From Elysia chlorotica (lineage: Eukaryota; Mollusca; Gastropoda; Plakobranchidae): a stretch of 64,000 nt of DNA. The notes below the pieces were generated by a model, which saw only the letters and a list, made by a program, of their open reading frames with translations, did no database searches and was not told the DNA's origin. A program made the position numbers and the translations under genes. Positions 21,801 to 35,020 of the stretch are shown piece after piece. Each line of letters begins with the position of its first letter. Positions within the stretch are counted from its first letter, which is position 1. Location: positions 111,027 to 175,026 of the forward strand of contig RQTK01000913.1 in assembly GCA_003991915.1 (NCBI GenBank). Direction: 5' to 3'.

Positions 21801-22070
21801 GGGCGAACTGGCACAAGTGTTAGAGCGATGGTACTATGGTCTCTAATCGCGAGGTCCTTGGTTTGAAACCCACGATGATTTTGGTAACAAATGATTTGTT
21901 CGATTTTGTTCCCTACAGGTTGGATCGGTGTTGGTGAATAGAGTGACCGATTGAGACTGGAGACATGGTATCTCCGCATTGTGTCTCTGTGTAGCAGCAC
22001 GTAAAATGTCAGACTTTAGTCTTGGATCCCGTCCACACTATAGCCTATAAGGTGCTTACGCTAAGCAACA
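21801..22070 (+). mobile_element. tRNA-derived SINE, near full length, plus strand
   Basis: GGGCGAACTGGCACAAGTG, TTCCCTACAGGTTGGATCGG, GTGTAGCAGCACGTAAAATG and GTGCTTACGCTAAGCAAC, followed by an A-rich tail. Confidence 0.85.
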
Positions 22071-22175
22071 AAAAAACAATAACAACAAAAACGAACAAAA
22101 CTGTTTACAACACTACATGCAAATACTGAGCCTCCTTCATGATTGAAGTGAACAACAAAGGAGTGAGTGTTCTGG

Positions 22176-22312
22176 TTTCTTAATACCCAACGTGAGCAGC
22201 AAAGCTATGTCGTGGAGGGGTCGGAAGACTAACGTTTGATAAATTTACGTGCTGCCATTTAGAGACATTGCGGAGATACTACGACTCATGTCTCAGTCGG
22301 TCCTATTGTACA
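22176..22312 (-). mobile_element. SINE 3' half, minus strand
   Basis: AATACCCAACGTGAGCAGC, GGAAGACTAACGTTTGATAA, GTGCTGCCATTTAGAGACA and ATGTCTCAGTCGGTCC. Confidence 0.65.
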
Positions 22313-22344
22313 TTTATTTATGTATGTACGTATGTATGTACGAA

Positions 22345-22350
22345 TATACG

Positions 22351-22392
<42 letters not shown>

Positions 22393-22434
22393 GTTGTTGT
22401 TGTTGTGTTGTTGTTGTTGTTGTTGTTGTTGTTG
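22345..22434. repeat. (ATT)n then (GTT)n compound microsatellite
   Basis: ATT units to about 22390, then GTT units to about 22434, with one TG interruption. Confidence 0.9.
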
Positions 22435-22862
22435 TACGTGTATTCTTTTGATTTTCCGAAATAAAGATGAATCTCTTTTTTCGTATCTGTTTAAGATCCA
22501 CATAATAATTATTTCTACTAATAGAACTATAGCTCAGGACGTCACAGCACGTGGAAATTTGAATGTTACCTGGCAGGCGAAAATGGGGGCTAGAAGCCGC
22601 ATGATGCACAAGGATAGGATAGGCCTAGCGGGCCGATGCCTGTTACCAAAAACAAGCACATGTTGAGCGCATCTATGTATGTAATCAATCACAGCTTAAA
22701 GCTTAAAGAGGTAACTAAAAACATTGTTGTTACAGCTGGATTAAGCAATCGTATCGTGGGAATTAACATTTTTTTTTTTATTTGGTCAATTTATTTTGTA
22801 ATGTCAATTGAACGCTTCCACCTGATGGTACTGACTGCGAATGTTTTAGTGCAAGCTGCTCA

Positions 22863-22863
22863 C

Positions 22864-22909
<46 letters not shown>
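22863..22909. repeat. (AAT)n microsatellite
   Basis: A pure AAT tract. Confidence 0.9.
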
Positions 22910-23745
22910 CAATACTTATAAAAATCTCCATTGAACATTTAATAAAACTCTACAGAGAGCACTGGTGCCATTATTTTCCTATAATTTTATCTATTGCGCT
23001 GGACTCAGAATCGGTAGTTCCTGCCCCCCCCCCCTTCTTACCGCCCACCCTCTCCGACCCACAGACACTGTGAACTCACGCGCTGATATGCCGCAAAGAA
23101 GAGCTGCCATTTTTCTAAGTCATCTAGTGCTATTAGTAGAAATCTGTGTTAAGATCTTTAACTCCAGACCATAATAATTTCTCCTTTTGTTTACATTATG
23201 AATGTGTTGACATGCAGACAAATACTGAGAACAATTTGTATTGTCCTCTCTTAACTGGGGTATTCTGTGTCCGATGCTTCCCTGGTTAGATGTTTAAGTA
23301 ATCCAATGGAACAAAACATCAAAAGTCGATTAACTCATACTAATAAAAAAAAATATAAGATTCAACTAGTAAGCGCAATGTCATTTTATTGATTTCGTAT
23401 ACCTAGATCAATCACAAAGTTTTGATGAATACATACAACAACAACAAATTTGATATATGGCAAATCACTGTAATAAGATCACAAAGTAATATGGCATGTT
23501 AAACCTCACAATACTAGCCGCTCCTGCTCTTTAGTTTACTGCTCCAATAATTGAGCTATCTGTCCCTCTTTTTATCCGAGAGGAAAGGGAAACTCTACAT
23601 AGAATAATAAAAAAAAGAAGAAAAAAAAAGAATTAAGAACTAAAATTTGAGGTATAGAAAATAAAATGAACATCAAAATGGTAACCATTAATTATCTGCA
23701 CATCGTTTTTTACTCTCTGCACGCGAACAGGTGTGTTTGCATTTA

Positions 23746-23748
<3 letters not shown>

Positions 23749-23809
<61 letters not shown>

Positions 23810-23874
23810 ACACACACACACACAAAGATAGAGAGACAGACAGACTGAGAGAAAGAGAGAGAGAGAGAGAGAGT
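23749..23874. repeat. (GA)n-(CA)n-(GA)n compound microsatellite
   Basis: GA tract, then CA tract near 23807-23824, then GACA and GA again. Confidence 0.95.
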
Positions 23875-24066
23875 TGATGGGGGATTTCGACGGACCACAA
23901 GGTGAACTATATAAAGTATAGAAAAGCAAGTAAACTTTGAACATATCTTGTAAGAATCTTACACCTGACATAGGAAGCAATTAATTAATGTTAACAATAA
24001 CAGGCCAGATAATTCTCCTTAGCAATATATAATATATGAACACAAAATGTAATGATTGAGACATTA

Positions 24067-27000
24067 TCATCTGTCTTCAAGAACGACTCTTTCTGTTCCA
24101 CTATTTTTTGTTTTACTGGGTTCAGTGTTATTTTCTTGCATTATCCTCCTCTCTGCTTCTATGGCTGAGGCAATATTAGAGTTATTTCCCCTGTCTCCAT
24201 CAGCAGATGTTTCAACCTGCGTTTTTTCTCGTACATCTGCTTCCAGACTGTCTGCCGTATTGCCTCTGTCCTGATCATCTTCCGCAAACAAGTCTAGAAC
24301 CTCCACCTTCACATTTTGGTCCTCCACTACCATGTCACTATTGAAGAGGAAAGATAACTTCGAACTTGCAAAGCTGTTATCACAGAGGGAAGACACTTTA
24401 GAGTGATGGGTGGAGCCCCCAATTGACGACGATGATGAAAGAGTGTCTGCGAAAGATTCAATTTTACACGCTGCCACTTTCAGGGCGTCTGTGAACGCCT
24501 CCAACTGCTTCTCGCTGACATTCTTGCAGATGTTGAGGCCGATACAGAGCGGATTTTCAACATACAGTGCCGAGGAATCTCCAGGCTTGGGGAAGGAGGA
24601 GCCCTCGATGAGTGAGATGGCCTGAGACTCAAAGTCAAACTCAGAGAAGAATACGAAGAATCCGTGCAGCAGACTCTCTGAGTGGATTGAGAGAGAATGA
24701 GGGAATCTGTATCATAAAACAATGATAGATATGCTGAACATTCAAAAGAAAAAGTAACAAGATCCAACAATGTGTAATTGCATGTTATATTTTAGTGCAA
24801 CTTGCTTATATTTAACTATTAGAAGTTGATTTTCTTCTTGTATTGATCCACATCCTTCTGTCCCTGTTATTTTCTACTGAATATATTGATCCTTGGATGT
24901 ATTGTTCCTAATCTGTACCTCCCAGTGACATAAACTTATCAGTAGTCACAATCTAGACATTTTCACTGCAGGATGACATTCGCTATTCCAGAGATAGGTC
25001 ATTTTGATGTGCACATCAATGTGTTTGTTAGATCAGTATCGAGTATAGGATAAAGTTAAAATTAAAATATACCAATTTGTAAATATAAATAATAGTCAAC
25101 CTGTACTACTTGTAATCATCCTTTTTAAACTATTTTTTTAAACCTCAAAACCAATGACAATGAGATATATATAATGCTATTCTGCAAGCCCATGGGCATG
25201 TCATAGTCCAAGTGATACATTCATGTTATTGTCTCTTTATAGATAAACTTTGTTCTATCTTTAGTGATGCTTTTTACACCTTTTTTTTTAATTTTTGTTT
25301 TCATTGTGTCTCACAATTTTAACCTTTTTGCGACACTGATACCCTTGCGGGAAACCATTATTTTGAAACCATTCATATTGAAATGGTGCGTCGATAGGGA
25401 ATAATAGTATAGCTTGTCCAGAAAAGGTTAGTTAAACCATATGACCTTATCTTAGAGCATCGCAGTAAAAATTACTGAGGATATTAAATTCAGAATATCT
25501 GATACATATACTTCCTTTAATATTGAATCAAATAAATGGTGGCTGATAAAATTAAATTGCGCATATTTCAGGAAACAAAACAGTTACACATAAATTATAT
25601 GTCCTGAAAGGAGAAGTAAATAAAGAGTGGTAAATAATGCATTGGGAATGTTGACCTCCCGATAATATTTCATTGTTGAATAGTTATACAAAAGGGTTTA
25701 TACCAAACCTAACATGTCATTGTCTATAAGATACATTGAATACAGTGAGCTTACGGCAAGTACGTAATTAAAGTAGAAAAAAAAAACTAAACACATGAAT
25801 AGGGCTGAAAATTCGAATTAAAACATCCATACCCAATGTCTCAGTGTTTTCAGACTTTGGCAGGATAGCAGGATTGGATGGAATACCGTAGACAACGTTG
25901 TCTATGTAGAACATATCGCTTCGAGCTGGAAAATACCAAGGAAAATAATTTTAACATTTCATGATTGCATAGCATTTTTACATAATGTTATGCTCATTTA
26001 TAGTATTGCTAAATTCATTGTTTGAGGGTATGAAGATCTATTATCTATTAAAAATTGTAAGAGTGCTGACATTTCCAAAGATTAAATTTCTTTTAAGCTT
26101 GCTGCATCTGTATTTTTTAAAGGAAATCAACTACAATCATTTTCCCGCACTTCTTTTTCTATCTCTCTCTCTCTCTCTAATATTTTTCGAAACATAAAAA
26201 ATATCCTGATAATAATGAGGATGCATATATTCTGAGAAGTTCAAAAATGTTCAAAATAGTAGAAGAAAATTAACGAAAAAATGTAGGCAGAAACATTTTT
26301 CTAAACAAAATTACTAAAAAAATATATTTTCCTGTAAACTACATGAATACTGCAATTCACACCATACCCTCCCCTTCATTGTCTCCTTATGCACGTAAGC
26401 TAATAAATTACAACTTAATAAATATTTTGCTGTTACATTTAGCCTTTTCACATCACACGATTCTATGGCCTGTTCCTTGTGAAACATCATTTTGGAAAAT
26501 TTTTAAAAATTTATTTAATATCATAACTAAAAAAAAATTTTCTAAGTAGACCCAGATTTGAATGGGTAATCAAGCTATTGCTAATAGCAAAAATTAGAAA
26601 AATTAAAGATCAGTTCACTTATATAGCACTTTCCATAAAGAAGCTCAACACATTTTTACAACATTTAAAATACAGAGGTAAAAATTCAGTCATACAGACA
26701 ATGTTGTCACGCCTACATAATACTGCCACATGCAAATTAACACTAAATGTAGCTATAATCATTTGAAGGCATTCAGTCATGACTCCTGGAAAACAAATAC
26801 ATACAAATATTTTTAAAAGACTCTTGAAAGCAGCTCAAGAAGGGGTGTATTGAATGTTGACAGGCAAATTATTTCATAGATCTGGTCTATTTAATACAGG
26901 TAGAATGATCTTTTGCCATAGAGTGACAGAAATTTACTGTAGACTTTACTAACAGTACAATAAGACATTAATACTAACCTACAAAGAATATTTTATTGCT

Positions 27001-30000
27001 GAATGAGTGAATCATTACCAAACCTAACATGTCATTGTCTATAAGATACATTGAACACAGTTAAATAACGCAGGTGTGTTATCAATGTACAACAAATGAA
27101 TATAAATTTTCATCAATGATTTTTTATTAAACCTTTTTCCATCACTTGGGATAAGTGCTGTGAGCATCAATATACTCTTGTGCTAGCATCTCTTTGTATT
27201 CGTTTGCCATCCTTCATTTCAAAGTAATACTACTCAAAACTTTTATCTTATATTAACTTTTGAAGATTCCCCAAAATAGTGTGCACACAAGGAATAGGCC
27301 AAAATTCACGCAGTGCAAAAAAAAAAATAGTATGGTCATTTACAATAGTGACTGAGATTTACTTTAGGTTTTACCAATCTGTTTGTATTTAATGAAAAGT
27401 ACCGGCTTTGTCCTGGAGAGACCTCAGGGTTGGGAGGACCTGCGGGGATCGCACTTGCAGGTAAAACACGAGCATACTGAGCAGCCCGATGGTCGTCGGC
27501 TTCTGCTGCTCCCCGCCGGCCGTGAGTCCGTGCGACAATGCCCACTGCTTGATTCCAGACATGAGCGGCCGCACTCGCGAGTCCAGAGACGAGTAGAGGT
27601 ACAGAAGTTCTGTCATCTTGATGCTGTCTCTGAGAAAAATTGTACAAGATCGAAAGACTTAACCAGTGGTGCCAACAGGATGATTTTTTATTTTACTAAG
27701 GTATACAGCAGCATAGCATACTGGGTCATAAAACATAACCCCTTCACAGGCCTTTACTTAACTCTGAACTGCTACTTATTCTCTACTTAACCACTAGAGG
27801 GCTATGGCCTTGTACATCAAAGTAACTTTTATTTATTAATGGTCGTAATATGGGGATTTAATGCTCTAGGGTTGAAAATGTGATCAGATGAAATGATTCA
27901 ACATTAATGATTTGATCATTGAAGGAATAATAAATATAGATATTCTATTTATAATTTTTCATTAACTTGTCATTATTATACAGCTACAGAGAAAAAAAAA
28001 TACCCCATCCTCTTTCAACTTTTGGTTAAGGAGACATTTGATTGATCACACTTTTTTTTGTGTGAGGTTTCCGCTGTACTTACGTCGCTTCAAGGCTGAC
28101 ATCGCACTGAAGGTTGAGTGTAGCGCAGTGGAAGCGAACAATAGGCACATGGGCGTTGAGAATTTTGTAAACATTATTGAAGCGAGGTCCGAGCTCCAAC
28201 AGAGAGGCCACCATGGTGAGTGACTTCTGAGCCAAAATCCGCTCAGTGTGAAAGACCTCTGTGAGAAACTTAAAGTTTCCAGGAAGACCAACTCTACCAG
28301 GCTTTTTCTGGAGACAGAACCAATACACAAATACATAATAATAATAATAATGATAATAATAATAATAATAATATAATTAGTATAATAAACTTCATTTCTA
28401 TAGCGCTGTACCCCAAACATGCCTAGGCTCAGAGTGCTCTACAATAAAAATACATATACAATATGCATTTTAATAATAATTATTAGAAATTTACATATAG
28501 TTACATTACTACATTAACACATAGACTTCTTTTTTTTCAACTATCATCTATGCACAATATTTAAAGTAATTTTCAAAACATGAAAGCTAAAAGCTTTGCC
28601 GTTTGTTATTTTGAAATGGAGGGTGCACAAATCAATAAAAAGAGGTGCTAGCACAAGCACATGTCAATGCCCACAACAAATGTATGGTGAGATGGGAAAA
28701 GGCCAACTTAACAGAGTCACATTATGTACATGTATGCAGTGACTTTAGACATTATTTGTAAGATAAAAAGCTAAGTTATCAAATCCCCAAGAATGTATTT
28801 TTCTTTATTAGTTCAAAAGAAGTTTGATTTTTTTTTTAAACCCTAACAAGAGTTCCATTTTGAGTGTTGCTGGCAAAATCACCTTGACACCGTTGAATTA
28901 AAGAAAAATTAGAAGGGTACGCTCCACAACTCACAATGGCAGACGGAACATAAGGGTCTCCCTGAAGACAGAGCATCATATCCAGGTCGCTATCCCACCA
29001 GCCAAAGCCGTTGAGGCATGATCCGTACGGAATGACCCGCGCCTCCGGCAGCAGCGGCCGCAGCAGATCCTCTACCAGCACACAGGCCAAGAACCTGGCA
29101 CGGATGTCAAGGTCGTTCAGCCCTCTGCTTTCACTCAAATGATGCAACTCTTCGTCCAGCTGAGGGTAAGAAATGGTCAACATCAAGAGGAGGCCAATCC
29201 TTGGGACTGGGGTTTGGAAGCTACATAGCAAACTTGCAAAAAATTTAACGAGACAAAGTTGAAGAGATCAAGAAGAAGTTTTAAATCATCATCTTTGAGT
29301 CTATTTGTCAGGTTTTGTTCTTCTATACATACATGTACTACCAGTACCAGTAATGAGTATATACCATCAAATCTACTTTTAGTCTTGCTGTCCGTTTCAT
29401 CCCTTTAATAGATAAAAAAAAAAAGCCCTATACATATAAATTAAAATCTTCATTGCCACTGCAAACAAAAATTAATGTTAAACTCTTATAAAAAGTAAAA
29501 ACTATAGACACTTTGCAGTTCTAATTGAGCTTTCACTATATGAAAACTACATAAATTGAGCTAAGCAAAATTTCACTCAAGAGTATTTAAATATGATTGG
29601 CTAACTAATGAATTAATGTCCATATCACCATCATAAACCATCACAGTAATGAAACTTTGATGTAATGTTTGTCATTTTCTTTTACATCTGTTGTCAACAA
29701 CTAAGCTGTATGTATACTGCAGACTGGTCACATAACTAATGTCTACTAATTTTGTGTGCTGTCAGGATAGGAGAAAATCTGTCACTTTAATGCAAAAAGT
29801 GACTTGTATAAAGAGCTATAACAATCTAAATTCTGAGACAGAAGTAATTGAAACAGATGAACAGAAAACAGTTTAAAAAGAAAGATTATAAGAGAATACC
29901 TTGAAACATACTAAAGTAATCTAAGCTTCCTTACGTTTGCCAAGACAGGATAAGAAATTGGTGAAGTATGGAAACTCTCTTCTGTCAGTAGGGGAATACT

Positions 30001-31868
30001 ACCAGTTTTCTTCTTGCTTGTGTCAGTTTGTCCTTTACTTTCATCAAACAGGCACCTGGAAATTAGGGGGAATTTCTTGCTTTCAAAGAAAAACAGGCTA
30101 GAGTCCTGGAGCTTTTTGACACAGCTTTCATTACTGAATTCTGCTATCAAGTATTGCTGAGAAAGAAAGAGAGAAAAAAGGAGCATTGCTTAGAAAAGTG
30201 AGAGACAAAAAAGATGTATATTTTGAGTCTGTTAAATATGTAAATTAATTTCAGGATTTAAAGAAAAATTTCAAAATTATGAAGATAAAACAATTCTTAC
30301 TTGAATTCCAAAAATCCAATAGAAAAAAAAAGAAGTAAACCATACTAATTTATTAGAAGTAAAATTGGTCCCATGCTTAAAAGAGTGTTACACCGTTACA
30401 GAAGCTAAAGTTAGGGTCCTACTTCACTGGTAGGGACCAAAATGGTCTTTGACAAAGTAAAGCTTTTTTTTTTTAATAATTGAGCAGGTTGAATGTTATC
30501 TTTTTCTTATCATTTTGTACATGGCCAGATATAGAGGGGTGTACCACCCCTTGATCTCAAAACACCTGTTTTTTAATAGAGGGTTGGTATAGCACCCCTT
30601 GATCTAAAAACACCTTGCTTTTTAATAGAGGGGTGGTATAGTATAGTACCATAGATAAATCAACGCACCTGTTCAATTTAAAATAGAAGGTTGGGTAATA
30701 ATGTGATGCAAGTTGCAACCACTCCTAATGAGACTAGTCGTAATTTTGAGATATGGAAATTTTAGTATTACAGGAAAGCTCTATATTCTCTCAGGGTTCT
30801 GAGTTCTGATCACAACACTGCGGCATGCCTGTCTGTATCTCTCTCTTATTACTTGAATGAACGGTGCAGCTGTAGAGAAAGATACATGTATACATGTATA
30901 CTCAGTATAAATATCAAGGTGAATTTAAATTTCAAGAACATAAGAGTGCTGCTCTCTCTATATGTAGACATGGAATTCATATCCATCTAGTTTGCAACTA
31001 TACACAGATTGGCTGAAATATTATATTTATCTCATTTTTAAGCTTCACTAGAAAACATCTTGTTTTGAAGTCGATGTCCTAGTTAACTTTTAGTCTCCTA
31101 TATAGATGCAATTTCGAATTTGATTTCAATCACTTGGCTTGCTGGGTGTGGTTTATAAATTCAAGATCTAGATAATAGAGCAGAATGCATATCATCAGTA
31201 ATCAAGGCGATCGTTACAGGACAGTCCATTTTTGCAGTAACTCTGTCTGATGTTTGATAACTAACTGTTATCAAGTTCTAGATGTAAGGCTCTTGAAAGA
31301 AAAGATCTAGATTCTAGACTCTAGTCTAGTTGGGTTTCTTTTAAATCCGTTAAAAGTTCAAGTTGGCAAATGCTTAATCAAAATAAGTTTGATTTAGATT
31401 CTAGATCTTGACGGATATTTTATCAGAAAAAGCCTTACGGAGACGATTTGAGTGCTGATCATGGGACAGTTTAGTTGAGTCTTGAAGGTTAGATGGTTTT
31501 CCTTTGAGTTTTATACTTGTTGACTTTATAAAAGATTGGGCTACAAACTCATCAAAGCCATTTTCTTCATTTTGTGAACGATTCTTTTTCCGACTGTGGA
31601 GCTTTTGGTGTTTGACATTAAATGAGCGCACCATGAAAACATCTGCGGCTTTATCATGCAACTTATTCCAATGCAAGCACAATCTGCTTTGCATTTTGCA
31701 CAAGGGCGCTGCCATTTTGTTAGCAGCTTGAAATCGAAAGTGCATCTTACAAAACGGGAAATGGTTATTGATCCAGTCGATGTGTCGCGGTGAGCGCAAT
31801 GTTCCTGTATCTCCATAAATTCGACAAGTTACCTCAAAGTAATATTTCCTTAACGTGGATGGTGTCAT
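24067..31868 (-). CDS. MTPAP: Mitochondrial poly(A) polymerase
   Basis: Adds poly(A) to mitochondrial transcripts. Well-supported exons (minus strand): 30156-29935, 29159-28935, 28307-28084, 27629-27403, 25925-25833 and 24677-24067 (stop included). All junctions keep phase. The product from exon 2 is 533 aa. Exon 3 has the nucleotidyltransferase signature YGSCLNGFG...DSDLDMML (two metal-binding Asp). Exon 4 ends with VPIVRFHCATLNLQCDVSL (third Asp). Exon 5 holds MTELLYLYSSLDSRVRPLMSGIKQW (PAP central domain). Exons 6-7 join as ENTETLESLLHGFFVFFSEF, then NPLCIGLNICKNVSEKQL, close to vertebrate MTPAP. A ~110-residue Ser/Asp/Glu-rich tail follows. The likely first exon is 31868 to about 31435, with basic, mitochondrial-targeting-like sequence around MAAPLCKMQSRLCLHWN. 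Its GTAAGG donor is phase 1 while exon 2 needs phase 0, so a small exon is probably missed or the weaker GTCAAG donor near 31404 is used. Confidence 0.88.
28336..28445. repeat. (AAT)n with TATAGCGC-type element in MTPAP intron
   Basis: AAT tract followed by TTCATTTCTATAGCGCTGTA and GCTCAGAGTGCTCTACAATA. This tail motif recurs beside ATT tracts in many marine invertebrates. Family not assigned. Confidence 0.55.
30531..30655. repeat. ~60-bp tandem repeat, two and a half units
   Basis: TAGAGGGGTG/TTGG...CACCCCTTGATCT...AAACACCTNNTTTTTAA repeats, upstream of MTPAP exon 2. Confidence 0.75.
31404..31868 (-). CDS. Probable first coding exon of MTPAP
   Basis: This open frame of ~155 codons begins at ATG 31868. 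It is rich in Lys/Arg/Ser and poor in Asp/Glu over its first 100 residues, as expected for a mitochondrial presequence. A second Met (MHFRFQAANKMAAP) about 40 residues in is an alternative start. Candidate donors are GTAAGG (exon end 31435, phase 1) and GTCAAG (exon end near 31404, phase 0, which would fit exon 2). The first ATG lies in what looks like a SINE fragment, which favours the internal start. Assignment to MTPAP rests on position and composition only. Confidence 0.5.
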
Positions 31869-31905
31869 TTTGCTGACACCAACCGAACCAGTAGTGAAAT
31901 ACGCA
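31857..31905 (-). mobile_element. SINE fragment spanning the first ATG of the MTPAP exon 1 frame
   Basis: Read on the minus strand, CTACTGGTTCGGTTGGTG followed by TCAGCAAAATGAC matches the central body of the window's common SINE (compare the copy at 63094-63330, with tggtgtcagtaaaatgtgac). The fragment is short (~45 bp), so chance similarity is possible. Confidence 0.5.
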
Positions 31906-32476
31906 GTCCCGTACTCCCTCCAATTATTGGTCTATAATTTTGTTGGTTAACAACGCGTTTTACTTGTCGTTTGGGTGAGCCAGTGGTGTGTTGTTTTACT
32001 TTCTAAATAAAACTACTATATAAACTATTTAATTTGAGTACAAAAAATGGACGGTGTAGATTAGGTTGTTATCACTGATGTATCGTTTTAATAATCTAAT
32101 AACTTTGCATGTTGTTGTTTGTTGTTCTTATTATTTTAAGCTTACGGTCCAGACACTTTACTTGATTTTCCTGAAGCAATATCATCGGCAGTAGCAATAC
32201 ATGAATTATTATTTCAAGTCACGGAGGAGATTTTGTTTTAATGCTCAAAAGAGGCAGGTTGACAAGTTATTGTTGCTGTTCTTTGAAAAGATGGATCCTC
32301 GCTGCTATTTTAACAATATGAGAACTAAGTTCTATTCTGGGTGCAATTTCAACATTTGAAAACGTATGTAGGCGTATATGGACTTGTTTATTGAAATAAG
32401 CCTGCCAAGGTGTAACTCTGGGCCATTTTTTATTATTAATTTAAGATGTTTTGTAACTTAATAAACTTGTGCGGCT

Positions 32477-32722
32477 CATGGGGGGCGCGGTGGCCCTGAG
32501 GTAGAACATCGGCTTCCGACGCAAAAGGTCCAAGTTCGAGCCCTGCTGATTGCGCTCCCTACTGGTTCGGTCGGTGTCAGTTTAATGTGACCGACTGAGG
32601 CAGGAGTCATGGTACCCCGCCTTGTGGCAGCACATAAAATTGTCAGACGTCAGTCTTGATGCCCGTCCACAATATAGCCTATATAGTGCTGGTGTTGGAC
32701 GTTAAACCAACTCAACTCAATG
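32477..32722 (+). mobile_element. tRNA-derived SINE, full length, plus strand
   Basis: Begins with the tRNA-like head GGGGGGCGCGGTGGCCCTGA and B box AAGTTCGAGCCC. It continues CTACTGGTTCGGTCGGTGTC, GTCAGACGTCAGTCTTGATG and ends TTGGACGTTAAACCAACTC. The head differs from the GGGCGAACTGG heads of most other copies, so it is a second head subfamily on the same body. Confidence 0.85.
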
Positions 32723-34414
32723 TGCGGCTCATGATTGTGATAAAGAAATGTGTAAATAGTTTGTGAGTTGTGAATATACTTAGTCTCTGTGCTGCGGTTT
32801 TCATCTCTTTATCACACTTTTTAAACACATCTGAAGTCCAAACGAGTGATAGATTCTGAATGTAGTTTTAATCTGTACTGTGAAGATGTTAGAAACTGAT
32901 CTATACATAGAATAATGTTCTCTACTCCTTCATTAGAGGGACTCCTCTGTGATTTATTTTCGCCATCGTAATCAAGAGGTGTTCTCCTTATCTCGGAATG
33001 CCTCTGCCTTATTTCTGAAACAATAAAAAGATGAAGCGGACAGTTCAATGCCATTTTTAATGTACATGTAATTGGAACATTCACTTAGGAGGCGATAATC
33101 CCAACTGACAATCACTAAACACTTGTTTCAGTTTCGGCTACAGCTTTAGGTGACCGTACGTGTGTATCTATGTGACTTTCTTCTCAGAAAATTGTGTTGA
33201 AAACGAAAGTAAGAAACCTAAACACCAACGACACCGAAATTCACTTTGCCTTGATAATCCATAAATTACTATAGAAACCGAAACTTCTACGCAATATAAT
33301 CGTTCGGGTAAGCAACACTTTTCCGTGTTTAATTGAACTTGATATCTATTCGCACTGTTAGTCCTGACCGCGATAGCAATCTTTGGAATCCCCAATCTTT
33401 TGGATGTAGATCTAAATTGATTTTCGATGATAGAATCTTTGGATAGATTCTAGGCCTATAGATCCACCCTCTACACGGGGTCCATTGGCTTGAAAGACTA
33501 TTAAATTACGCTGTATGATCTAAAAAAAATTCTAGAGATCGATCTAAAGTCTACTTTCATGCAGAGGACACGAAGAGATTACATTGCAGTATAGATCTAG
33601 ACTAGATGTAGGCTGTAAATTGAGCTTAGATTTTAGGAAATATATTCTAAAGAAGATTGTTCATTTTAATATGAAGTTCCACTTCTATGATCGTATTTAT
33701 CAATATGATAAAATTATAGATTTAGATTAGAGGTTTATTCTTGAATATCATTCTCAGTGAATCTGAGACATGCATTGAAATGATTAAACATCAGGTAGGC
33801 CAAATATTTTAATGGTAATCTGCTCAGTGTATGCATGTACGTTTATCAGGGAGTCTCAAGGGTTTTTGATAATAGATTCATATGATCAAAAGGATTAATC
33901 CATCATATAGCAGTAGTTCTTTTCACTTTAAACTAACCATTCCCATGATTACGTTATCAAATTTAAAGTCTGTACAGATCTATCGGCAAATTTCATCGTA
34001 TTATAATAACTTTTTCGGACATTTTGTACTCATCTAATAAGAAGAGTGCAACCAATCAATTTTGCCAAATCACCAAAAACAACACACCTAATTTTCTCCC
34101 CACTTTAGCGAACCTATGGTTCGAATTTTCCCTAAAAGTGCACATAATTCCTAAGGTTATCCGTTTAAGCCTTTTAAAATTCATTGATCTAATGGAAAAT
34201 TATAAGTATAAATTTGTAACAAATTTTGCACATATACTATTTCGCAGTGTGCCGTTATTAAAAAAAAGGATATACAATAAGCCTGATGGTTAGCAAATTT
34301 GTTAAAGACTTCCTACCATTTAAACATGGCTCTGCGGGGTGCCTATTTTAAGGGTGTAGAACTCTCACCTGAGCGCTACTAGGAGCCAAAATAAATAAAA
34401 TAAAAGCCCTCCGA
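32723..34414. other. MTPAP-TUT1 spacer, unique part
   Basis: No coding exon recognised. TCTAGA/GATCTA words cluster at 33405-33610. Confidence 0.6.
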
Positions 34415-35001
34415 CCCCAGTTCAGCGGTGACCTTAGAACGACCTTGAGATGTCATCTTGTCACATAAAACCTTGTCTTATTCACTTGGAGCTCATATTA
34501 TATAACCATATATAGAATATCAACCCATGAAAAGGTGCGACTTTCCCTGTCTTGTCTGCTCCATCAGTTTTATGAGCAAATTTTGAAGTATTAAGTTATG
34601 GTGAAACAGGCAGACCACGAGTTGTGAAGTTTGTTTTCTTGGTATGTTTTTTTATTACAAGATTATTGTTCGATGTTACTGACCAGTTGAAGGTATCTGT
34701 AGGTATTGATACTGCTATGTTATTTGAATGATGAGTCTTTGAGCTATTTTATGATTTGAGAACACCCCCTTTGTCTAAAGTGGTTGAGAGATGAAGCGTT
34801 AAGGGAGCAGGGGATATATATATATATATATACATATGTACGAAAATAAGTTGTTGCTCTGCTCAGTTCTGAGTAGTTTGTAATCAGGTATCAGACACAA
34901 GAGTGAAGATTGGCATCTACTCTTTGTGATTTTACCAATCAGCGGTATGGGATATGACAGCTTCTCTGTCTGATATGACCAATAGGCGCAAGGTCAAGTA
35001 T
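34415..35001. repeat. Direct duplication in the MTPAP-TUT1 spacer, copy 1
   Basis: Begins CCCCAGTTCAGCGGTGACC and ends near AGGCGCAAGGTCAAG. It contains CCAATCAGC at 34935 and CCAAT at 34979, and is followed by a (CT)n tract and the gap. Confidence 0.85.
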
Positions 35002-35018
35002 ATGCCATCTACTCTCTT

Positions 35019-35020
<2 letters not shown>

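Larger units (their letters stand above)
22435..24066. other. MTPAP downstream flank
   Basis: No gene seen. A minus-strand AATAAA at 23390-23385 is a possible MTPAP poly(A) signal, about 680 nt past the stop. Confidence 0.5.

Noticed and set aside
30190-31400. A missing MTPAP exon between exon 1 and exon 2
   Set aside because: Phase suggests one may exist, but no segment with splice sites and a convincing match could be located, so none is reported.
34024-34293. 89-codon plus-strand frame in the spacer
   Set aside because: Lys/Asn/Phe-rich composition expected from AT-rich DNA. No family resemblance.
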